A DNA stretch of 64,000 nucleotides, from positions 16,694,211 to 16,758,210 of the forward strand of contig CM075104.1 of the NCBI GenBank assembly GCA_037576195.1, in the 5' to 3' direction. This stretch comes from Phytoseiulus persimilis. Its lineage: Eukaryota; Arthropoda; Arachnida; Mesostigmata; Phytoseiidae. Below are positions 53,208-62,575 of this stretch, one piece after another (the stretch's first letter is position 1; every line of letters begins with the position of its first letter). The notes under the pieces were generated by a model that did no database searches, was not told the DNA's origin, and saw nothing but the letters and a program-made list of their open reading frames with translations. The position numbers and the translations under genes are program-made.

Positions 53208-53621
53208 CTGCAATTAAATACCACGACTGTCACACTCTACTGCTAGCTCTGAATAGCTCCGCCCGGTCCATTGTTGAAGGCAAAGATTCTTGCTCCGTTC
53301 CTTATCCTCCCTCCCGGCGACGAGCAACAAGTCTGTGTCTGTCAGCTTCGCGGCTTCTTCTCTGAACCAGTGTTGTCCGAAAGATTCCGAACTGTGCCCG
53401 TCCCTCCACCCGGCTGTTTGCTCGGAATATCCTCAAGGAAAAGTGCTGTGCTTTCGCAAGCGGCATGCTTTGATACTTCGCATCGGTTATAGAACGGATG
53501 AGATTGCTTGTGCCAGCCGCAGTGTCGATTGCCATGTACATGTGCCGCGTGCGTTGAACCCTTTCAATCCTGTCCGTGTAATCTAGTTCAACCGAAACGT
53601 TCATCGGACTGTTGGGGCGTT

Positions 53622-53705
53622 ATGGACTCCTCAAGTAACGACCGCTCCACACAAGATTTTCGCGTGGAGTGCGATGAGCCGCACAAATCGGAGAAGTGGT
53701 TGTGA
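53622..53705 (+). CDS. Small ORF upstream of and in frame with the membrane microprotein
   Basis: A 27-codon hydrophilic ORF, beginning MDSSSNDRS and ending HKSEKWL, stops at TGA 53703-53705. The next ORF starts 12 bases later in the same frame. It could be an upstream ORF, the first half of one protein interrupted by a TGA, or the first exon of the downstream otopetrin: a weak GT donor after 53698 leaves the phase (2) that the first otopetrin exon seen needs. None of these can be settled from sequence alone. Confidence 0.25.
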   Translation: MDSSSNDRSTQDFRVECDEPHKSEKWL

Positions 53706-53717
53706 GATGTCGAAAGG

Positions 53718-53894
53718 ATGTTCCATACTACGGAAATGTACTCTTACCACAACCCCTACCTGTATCTATTCTTCGTCGCCCTCATCGCCACCTTGGGGAT
53801 AACGCTCGTCATCCTGATCATCTGCCTGTTCTCGTCGAGCGCCCGCATCTACACGATGTTCTACCTGCCAACGAGTTTCGCCGAGGAATGGTAA
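53718..53894 (+). CDS. Hypothetical 58-residue single-pass membrane microprotein
   Basis: Not recognised. The ATG opens MFHTTEMYSYHNPYLY, followed by a strongly hydrophobic helix (about residues 14-38, with VALIATLGITLVILIICLF), then SSSARIY and a C-terminus ending TSFAEEW before TAA. The codons are C/G-ending to an extent not seen in the flanks (for example GTC GCC CTC ATC GCC ACC), which argues for real translation. By the positive-inside tendency (Arg after the helix) the C-terminus would face the cytosol. An alternative reading is that it is an exon: GTAAAC after 53890 could be a donor. No paralogue or neighbouring gene of the same kind is in the window. Confidence 0.45.
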   Translation: MFHTTEMYSYHNPYLYLFFVALIATLGITLVILIICLFSSSARIYTMFYLPTSFAEEW

Positions 53895-55605
53895 ACCATG
53901 GAGCTCTCCCGCAAACGCATCCCCTCTAGACCGTCCCTGTTTCCACATTTACGGCGATTCCGTTCTCTGATTAAGAGTTTAATAGCAGTGCCCTCCCCGT
54001 CGGTTAACGCCGTTATAAGTGCTCCGGGGGGCGCGGGCTTCCTGGAAAGTTCCAAGCCCGGAGCTAGCAAGTGATGCTCCGTTGGAATAACTTTGAATTG
54101 GGTCACTGATGCGGTTTTGAATAACGGTCACGTAACTGTTGCGGCTCTTTTCACAACTTCGGTGAGATCCAGCAACATTGCGACCGGGATTGGAAGACAT
54201 GCATGCAACTTATTCGTATCCCGCCAAAAATCACGGAAATCAGGCGAAGACACCCCAGCTTCAGATGTTCCTCCGAAACCTCTGGACACAATGGCGAGAG
54301 GAATCATGGTCGAGCCTTCGTCTTCCAAGGGTGATGAGCTCTCCATCTCGAGAAGCTGAAAACATGACTCGGTCCGCCCGTCGAGTCCCGAGCTCTCCTG
54401 TATTTCTGACTTTCAGCTGTTGAGTTACCGTCTCCGGGCTTTAGAGCCTGAACGTCACTTTGAATGGATGAGGTCTTCACAGATCTTTCTGATCTACACA
54501 TTCCCATTTATGAAACTTCGCTTGCCGGAGCGAGCGCTTGAAGCGCGGTGTTCGGTTTGAACCTCATCGGGAGCGCACCGACGTGTGCAACGTGCATGGA
54601 ATCAGTCCCACAACACGGATGACATCTTGCCATTCTCATCGATCTCAGAGGCAAAGATCATAACTCCGTCGACGCAGTAGTTTGTGCAGCTTGCGCGTCA
54701 GAAGGAACTAGTCGTCGCAACTCTCTACTCAGTTGGGACAGAGGGGGTGCTCAGGGAGGCTATCGCAGGCCGCTTTGCAATGAGATTCCCTCTTGACCCG
54801 GGGGCAGGGTGGCCAGTTTATGCGATCCTGGGTCGTGTTTACTGCCAGGAAGCCTGGCCGGATCCTCAATCTATTATTCTCGATCTCGTCCATCAGTCGA
54901 GCTCGGACCGCATTGCGAAATCAGCTTCGAGAGCGCTCAGTAACGCAGGTTTTATGCAGAGCGCCGACTGAACGATGAAATCTCAGGCTCACATAAGCAG
55001 CCGCCCCAGTTGTCTCCCGAAATAGAGGGGAGCTTGCACAAATGTAGTACGAGCTTCATAAACTTCATTCAGTAAGCGGCATTCGCATGTTACGAGATCG
55101 ATTCACAAGTCGGCTTCGGTGGTGAACAGGTTGAGGGATTTACTTCGCTTCTGTGAGTTTCGAAATGAATCCAGCAGTGGCGCTTGTAGCCGCCGCGAGT
55201 GGAGACGTTCAAACAAGATCCCGCGGTTTCTCTGTGCTCTACGCAACCTCAGCTCTGGGCCGGAGATTCCGGATGGGCGTGAAACTGTTGTTCCAGCTCC
55301 CGAAGCTGCAAACGCCCCGCACGCAAGCGTGCAATCTCCCGACATGCGTGTATGGTAAACATCAAGTACAGTGGTCGCGGATAGAGCAGCCGAGGAGGAG
55401 CGGATGCTCTGAAGGCTTATCTGGAGAGCTCCCTTAGTCTGACCTTGGTAGATTCGCTAAAAAAAAATGACAGGGCTCAAACTGGCTGATGAGCGGCCGG
55501 TGCAGAAGCCGATGAACGCTAGGTGAAATTCGTGATTGCTCGGTGTGACAGTGCTTCGGATCATGGATACGTTGTGAAATTCGAATGAGAATTCCCATAT
55601 TCCAG

Positions 55606-58600
55606 GACACAGCAGTTCATAATGCTGTCTTCGGTCTACTGCCAGCTACTTGTGGTCGTTTGCGTGGTTCTTCTCACATCAGAAGTCGTCACCGGCAAGC
55701 AACCGCTTCTGTTTTTCTCCGAGGTGAGTTTCTCTTCAAATTCAGATTCTTGGCGACAGAACACTTCTTGCTCCAAACTGTGGGAGTGGGATATTCTCGT
55801 GCGAGGTACATAAAGCTGGAAACTTGCACAGAGTCGAGCGTACGCTGCAGAAGACCTGCAATAACTAATTCCTCCCATCCGATCCGCAGGGTTTCTTCTT
55901 GTTCCTGTATGCAACGAGCTTGATCTTCTTAGTTTATGTTTATTTTTACCTCTTGCGACATGGAAACCGAGATGCTCAGCCACCAGGAACAAAAAACGCC
56001 ACGGCGACCAAGAGATCATTTTTCGGTTTGCGTAAAGTAGTTCCTGCAGCGAAATCCGAAACACCTCTCGACCAGACGGATAAGTCGGATCAATCTCTGA
56101 CTGCGAATGGCGGTGAGTGGGCGACTCGCTCCATGTATGGCTACGGTGGTTTCCTCCGCCGGAGATGGTTCCACCTCCTCCGGCTCGAACACCGTTTTCG
56201 AACTCCTCATCGATGATTTTGGATTTCAGGACTCTGCCGCATCAAGCAACGAATCAGCGAAAACGATAAAAGTCACGGGAGCCTCTTTCTTCGCGTCGGC
56301 GCCATCGCTTTCGGACTAGGAACGATGGTTTACAACGGACTCGAGTTTGGGTCCTACTTCGAGATACCGGCTACGAGCAAGTGTTATTCACATCTGCTTG
56401 CCATCAACCCAATCCTGCAAATGATCTTCACGTTCGCCCAGATGTATTTCATCTTCATGAACGCAAGGGTAAGCTGATGCCAACACTGAGTCCGAAGCCC
56501 GGGGGCTACTTGAAGCGCAACTACGGCTCTTGCCGAGCTGACCATCGAGGCATATGAACTCAAATCGCGAAGCCCGACAGCCGGTTACTGAGATAATCGA
56601 CGCCGCGAGTTTGCCTCCATTGCATCGAGCTCTTCTGGGGACTAGAATCTTCAAGAGATCGGGAAGGCTGCTTTGCTCCAGGAATTACTCGACGATAGCG
56701 GCAATTTCACAACAGATTCCATTCTCTCTTGGCTTCCCTCCGAGGCAGATGCTCGTTACTGGAATGTTGATTAGTTTTGGACGCAATATTGGTTGCTCTA
56801 GAAGGCTATTTGAGAGCGCTGAGTCATAACTGTTATATTAGACGAGGAATTGACCCAAAGTGTTGTGATTTCGTTCTAGCTGAACATCCATAAGTTCAAG
56901 GTAGTAGCTCGGTTCGGGTTGATGCACATCGTTGCCACAAATATTTGCGTTTGGGTTCGTACGCTCGGGAAAGAAACTCTGCAGGAGATCCTCTCTCATC
57001 AAATCCCGGAAGCCCAAAACCGATCAACCGCGATCGAAGACGCGGTGCTCACGTTCCGTGCCAGAGGTAGGTTATGTGAATGCTTGCTGATCCTGATCAA
57101 AGTTCTCAGGACTTGTCTCTATTCCCTCTTTATGATGATGCCCTCGGCAGAGCGGCTTAGATCAAAGTGGGCCGGACCGGAAGCGATTCCTCTTTCCGAG
57201 GGAGCAGTTTTATAACCTTCCGCATTTCCCATTTGACGGCAACAATTTTCGGTAGCGTTCCGATATCCTTCGTTGAGGAGAAGCGATCTGAAAGAAGGTC
57301 TCTGTTCTCTCAGCCAACGTTTCAGAAACTTGTGAAAGGGTCGATATCATGGGATCCATCGTGGTCGACGCTTCTCCATACCTGTATCCGTTCATCATAG
57401 AATACTCTCTCATCTCGGCTGCCGTTCTTTATGTCATGTGGCGGAATATCGGAAAGGATCCTGTATTCCAAGTGAGTTATAAACTACGAAATCGTGCGCT
57501 GAGATGGGACGGGTAGATTCAGCTGATTCTGATTTCTGAATCTACAATGTTCCTAAACATTATTGTTCAAAACTTACAGAATCACAGAGAACAGCTCACC
57601 GTAGGTCTTCCCTCGAACCGCCTGCTGTTTACATTTCCAATGCCTCCGCGTGAGTCAATCGGAATCTGAGATCGATAGCTCCTCATTTTTTTCCAGGCAC
57701 AGTCTCCCCCACCTTCAGATGATCAGATTTCTCGAACTTCGTCCTCGTTTCAAAACTACCGTGGAATTCACGTTTCGCATGCCTCCCATAAGGTCAATTG
57801 CGCCGGCTCCTCGAAGGGCCTCTTCCTTGGTCTCTTGGTGCTGGTGTGCAGCACCATTTGTCTGATCGTGTTCTTCGTACTGGTGAAACACCAAGAATAC
57901 AGACTGGTAGCGATTTACATGTCGGACTTCTCACACTGTGGAATTCAGATTCTCACAATCTTTGCGATTCTCATCGGATTCTTCAGAGTCAGGTTAGTCC
58001 AGGAGGTTCCACTCGCGAACCCGAGGCGTCGTGAAGGATTCGAAGGATTCCCATTCGCATCGACCGAGCCTTCATAGGATAAAGCTTACAGACGATATCG
58101 GGTCGATAACCTTTACATAAGCCTAGGGTTCTAATTGGGTTCCGCTCTTCCGTTTTTCTATGAAGAAAACTTAAATTCCATCCGGACCGCAACGAGCATC
58201 TGAGATCGATCCTCCTCAGCGTGTCGTCCTTCGGATTATACGTTTATTCTGTTTTCGGGATCGTCGCCGGTAAGCGTACATCATATTATTAGCATGTCTC
58301 GATCCCTCTCATCGTATTCTATCCGCAGATCTCACGTGCTGAGATGCCTTCGTCGAATCCAAGGTAGCTGATCCCTAAGCTCGACAAGGTCTCATTCTAG
58401 GTGCTTTGTTATCGAAAACTCATACTCCAAATCTCCTACTACTACTGACCTCGATCCTGACGATAATCCAGGTGAGTAGTTGCGCACAGCTTGGATAACA
58501 ATCTTGGGAAATGATTCTCCCAGTTCGGAGCTAGTGCTCATCAGAGCGCTTCATGAGTCGTCCTGATAATAACAGCTCCGATTCTCAGGTGACGCTCCAA

Positions 58601-58992
58601 TCGCTCTTCATTGCTGACATAACCTGTCGGACAACTTACCTCCCGGAGCATGATCGTACGAAACCGGGTCGTCAGGCTGTCACATTTCTTCTCATCGCCA
58701 ACTTGACACTTTGGATTGTGTACACTTTTGAAATGCAGAAAGTGGGGGCCAGCCCAGTGCAGCTCGGCTTCTACGGATTTTTTGCATGGACATTCATAAT
58801 CCGTTCATCCCTACCCCTCAGCATATTTTATCGGTAAGATATCGAATTCGGGAATTTCAAAAACGTCGCTCAGGCGTCGCGAATTCCTCCCGAGCTCCCG
58901 ACGCGAATGAGACCATCCTGTATTCCAGATTCCACTCATCAGTCACACTAGCGGAGGTTTGGAAAAACTCATACCGAGATGTTATCCACTGA
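55606..58992 (+). CDS. Otop: Otopetrin-type proton channel (N-terminal exon not resolved)
   Basis: Otopetrins are proton-selective channels with twelve membrane helices, used in acid sensing. Exons: 55606-55723, 55890-56112, 56230-56468, 56880-57066, 57314-57471, 57697-57992, 58166-58269, 58401-58471, 58589-58833, 58929-58992 (TGA); phases fit at every join, giving 567 residues plus one split codon at the 5' end. Family landmarks in order: helix 1 (QLLVVVCVVLL), helix 2 (FFLFLYATSLIFLVYVYF), GSLFLRVGAIAFGLGTMVYNGLEFG, NPILQMIFTFAQMYFIF, KFKVVARFGLMHIVATNICVW, the segment YLYPFIIEYSLISAAVLYVMW, the LKFHPDR and LQSLFIADI stretches, and the closing LPLSIFYRFHSSVTLAEVW. The first exon seen begins in phase 2, so translation starts further upstream or at the internal ATG 55622. 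A possible first exon is 53622-53698. Confidence 0.94.
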
Positions 58993-61900
58993 ACCCAGTG
59001 TCGAAGAGTTCCCTCATCGACCCAAACTTCACTTTACGAACGTTGGTTATCAGAATCCGTTGGATCGACACGGATCCCTGCGGAGCAGAAACTTTTCCGA
59101 GCCAGGTTTGGCTGATCTCTGGCTGCATTCCCCATGGGAAACATCTGTACAACAATGTATTCTACGTTAAAGAAAGAAAACGAAGATGTCCTTTTTAACG
59201 TTATCGAGCAGGGATTTCCTCAATAACGGAGGCAATATGTACTCGTCTGATTGATGGTCTCGACAAAGTTCCGGAGATTGTGGCCTAGCTTTGTGAGTTC
59301 GCAAACGTTTCGCGGAGATATTTGACTTAAAAACTGACGTGAGCAAGATCTGTATTTTTGCACGGTGAATCCTCGAAGCTATCTTTTCCACGCGTGTCAC
59401 TTCTCGCAATAATAGGCCGGACAGATCGGATTCACGATCTGATGTTCTACTTATACGTCGAATCTCACTGTTCGATTTGGGCCAGTCACGGCAGCAGCGG
59501 TTTTGAATTCTCAACGAGCGAAGATTGCGCTCGACGTCTTCCCGCCGTGAACTCTCTGCTCGGACAGACAGATCTTGTATTACTGATTTTGTAGAAGTTG
59601 TCTGGATTCAATTCTCTCGACCAACGAGCTCGTGCCCGACGTTGGAAGAGCAGACTTTCGACGAACAGATCCAATCACATCACTCAAGATTGGAGTTTCG
59701 GTTTTTGGAAGCCGATGCCAAAGGAGGTGTCCGCGAGAGTTTCATGCTCCAGCGCCAACATTTGTACGAATCCAATGTTACATTGCTATCATGAAGATCG
59801 ACTCTTTGTAAACTACATACGTTATTCTTGAAAATCATCATGCGGTCGATTGAGATGTGTATCGACTCATAACGGACTCGGTGACATAAAATAAGATGTT
59901 TGAATCCGGCGTAGTCCGATATTTTCAACTCTCCGAGACGCGGGAGAAGGATCGTTCTTGGCACGGCTCCCTCCGGATGATAGAGACGTTCTGTAGACTG
60001 TATTCTCTCGCAATTTATAGCACGGCTTCATCAGCATCGTAGTCACTCGTGAGCCTTCAATCGTCTTAATCCGCAGCGCTTCTGACTCGGAGCTGGTCCC
60101 AGGGACTCTGGCGGGATGAGCCGGTCGTTCCGATCGGTCGCGGTCGGAGCGAGTCGAACGCAAGTCATTGCTAGGGGCTCGGGTTCTATCGCTCGCGAGG
60201 GAGCTTTCACCAGACCCGGTTCTATCAAGAACTAACCGACCCGCGTTCGCCGGGGTTCTCTATACTGGGACACAACCCGAATGAGCAACATACTTGTCTC
60301 GTCCTTCTTGCTTTCTGCTCCACAAACTCTCGATGCCAATGGACTTCAGAAGAAAAAACGAGCGGCCGGCCAGCCAATCGACAGCTGGCCTACCCCCCGT
60401 TACTACGACCGTCCACTACTGCGCCGGCCGAAACTTTTACTAACGCGAACGGACCGCGTCGCCGCTTTCTTCGCAGGAGATGCGACTCACACGCGAAGTC
60501 GCGATCCGTCCTCATTGACTTGGAATGGAGAACACCCATTCCGCATGGGGCCAGGCCCCACCATTAGCGATTCGCGGCAGAAGAAGCGGAATCATGTTCT
60601 GCTCGCACGCAGCACCAGTTCGATTGACCTTGATATTTGCCATCGAAGTAGAACCAAAGATCTGCTCAGTTGACTTGATAGCTCAGTTCCCAAACTCAAA
60701 CAGAGCGTGTTACCTCCGGGACGGCTGACACTTTCGGGGGTGTGAACACTCGGGAGCAGTTTTGAATGATGAGTGTGGCTAGCTCTTTAGTGCTCGATTC
60801 GAGAGAATTAACGCGGACAACAGCTCCGAGCCTGACCAGAGTCTTCGAATTCGGGCCAGGAGAATCGGAATCCCTCTTCCCCACTTCGTTCCGGCGTAGC
60901 GCGAGTTGAGTCAAAACAGAAATTCGCTCAGACGCAATGAGTGGGAATTCAGTCTTTCAACTCATACGTAGGAAGGTTTTCAATGATTGTTTCGGGGTGC
61001 TACCGAGCGGTTCGTTCAATCCCCGGAGTCGGCGTGTCACTTCAGTCGTTCGTTGTTTGGCGCTAACGAACTTTTTCTTCTGAGAGTCGGCTTCCCTGTC
61101 TGATGGTGGTCAATGACTTTCACTGCGGCTGACACGATCAACGGCGAAGTGACGGTACAGGCCGGCGGTGAGCAAGACCCACTGTTCTGTTTGCGAGGTT
61201 CTGAACGTGAAGACAGCATGTTTTCGCTCAAGATTGACAGGAGAACAAGGAGATGGAGTTCTGTGACGCTCACTTGATGCTCGGGACATTCTCGGGCCTG
61301 CGAGCACCGATCCGGCAAGCGCTGGAGTCACAGTGGGCTTGCGGACTTGTCGGCTGTGAGATAGAGAATAAAATCGAAACATGGAAATCGCGCGCGTACG
61401 GAACCAATGGAACGGCCAGATTCCCACGAGCGATCTCCGCTACAAGGCAGCGAAACAGAGACATCGATCCAACGAGAGTTCATTCGCCGAATGAATATTC
61501 ATCGGCACTGTTCTGCATAGATCCAACTTCGGAAGTGAGTCAGATGTGTCAACCTGTTCCAGAAGAAGACCCCGGCTCACCCGCGTGGGAGCCCGCCGAT
61601 TCGCTTTTTGCCACCCAAATCGGATTGCAGCTCGCAGTGGGAAGAGCATCTCAGAAGATGAGCTACATCACGTGTTGCGCTCACGGTGGCTTTGGCTGTC
61701 AGGAGAAGTGACACCTGATCGGATAACTCGCGAGTCCTGCCCGCGCCAGCAGTGTTCCCGTCCCTGTGGGGACACTTACGGGGATGAGTACTTCCCGGAG
61801 ACGTTTGGTACAGAATTATCCCTGGTTTCTTCGGAGACCGCTAGATTCCGCACTCCTCTTCGGAGCTGAGAGTTTCTAGTGTCATAGGAACGCTACAAAC

Positions 61901-62254
61901 ATCGCCAATATTGCTGCCACAGTATGGAGAGGACATCTACATATGTCGGTGCGGAATAAACGAGCCGACGTTGCCTGTCGGCTTCGTGAAGCGAACGATC
62001 CTCCGAAGCTGTCTGCTAAGGGTCGGCAACAGCACAGCTGCAATCCGACCACGGCCGGCACGCTTCCAAATGGTTCGACTAAGTTCGCGTCGTGGAGTCC
62101 CGACCCGGCGGCTCCGATCAGTAGGACGACACTTGAGTCGTTTTCTCGGGGTTCTCGGGGCGAACCCCCCAGTGGGCTTGTGGGGAGTTCGCGCTCAGAA
62201 CTGCCAGGAGTCTGGAATCGAGGAGAAATGGGAAGCGTTGTTTCTTGTCGAAAA
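58993..62254. other. Gene-free stretch between otopetrin and the serine protease
   Basis: The left end is otopetrin 3' UTR; no canonical AATAAA was noticed soon after the stop. Several ORFs of 90-150 codons occur on both strands (for example 60281-60673 and 61253-61711) but lack domains and have arginine/serine-rich, noncoding-like composition. No repeat or RNA gene was seen. Confidence 0.5.
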
Positions 62255-62383
62255 ATGAAGTTTATTATTCTGCTTTCCATGCTTCACTTCCTACGTATCT
62301 ATGTACAGGCAATAAATAGTATGGGAATCGAAGACTGCGGCGAAGAGCTGCGATGTTGGATTTGTCCATCGATGACTGTTTGA
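62255..62383 (+). CDS. Hypothetical short secreted Cys-containing peptide ORF
   Basis: Not recognised. The 42-codon ORF starts MKFIILLSMLHFL, a plausible signal peptide, followed by a short tail with three cysteines (EDCGEELRCWICPS). It lies antisense to the inferred 3' UTR of the serine protease, overlapping its polyadenylation signal. A chance ORF is the default explanation. Confidence 0.15.
   Translation: MKFIILLSMLHFLRIYVQAINSMGIEDCGEELRCWICPSMTV
62261..62266 (-). terminator. Polyadenylation signal of the serine protease gene
   Basis: AATAAA on the minus strand about 310 bases past the protease stop codon; a normal distance for a 3' UTR. Confidence 0.5.
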
Positions 62384-62575
62384 ATGGATGAGATAGTTAT
62401 GAATGAGAGTCCTTGCGGAATGGGAAAATGGGAGATGAGGGCTCGATGATAATAATGAAGGAAGAGCTCCTTGCCGCCCGGAGTCGATGTCCGCCAAAGG
62501 CGGGTTCCCGCTCCTCATCGCTGCGTGGAGCGGTCACAAATTTTCACTTTGTACATTTCACATCGAAGTTCCCAA

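Larger units (their letters stand above)
38449..53600. other. 15-kb gene-free stretch with repeat-like pieces
   Basis: No exon with a recognisable domain was found on either strand. Content: a GT repeat (38575-38589), a 9-bp-stem hairpin (39771-39803), a GTTAC-rich degenerate tandem array (40217-40311), tRNA-like fragments (40814-40889, 41560-41590), an inverted tRNA-like pair (44404-44552), and weak ORFs at 45577-45759 (minus), 47489-47683 (plus) and 53113-53207 (minus). The rest looks like unconstrained intergenic DNA. Confidence 0.5.

Noticed and set aside
61253-61711. 152-codon plus-strand ORF
   Set aside because: No domain or signal peptide and no codon bias; it lies in gene-free DNA downstream of otopetrin.
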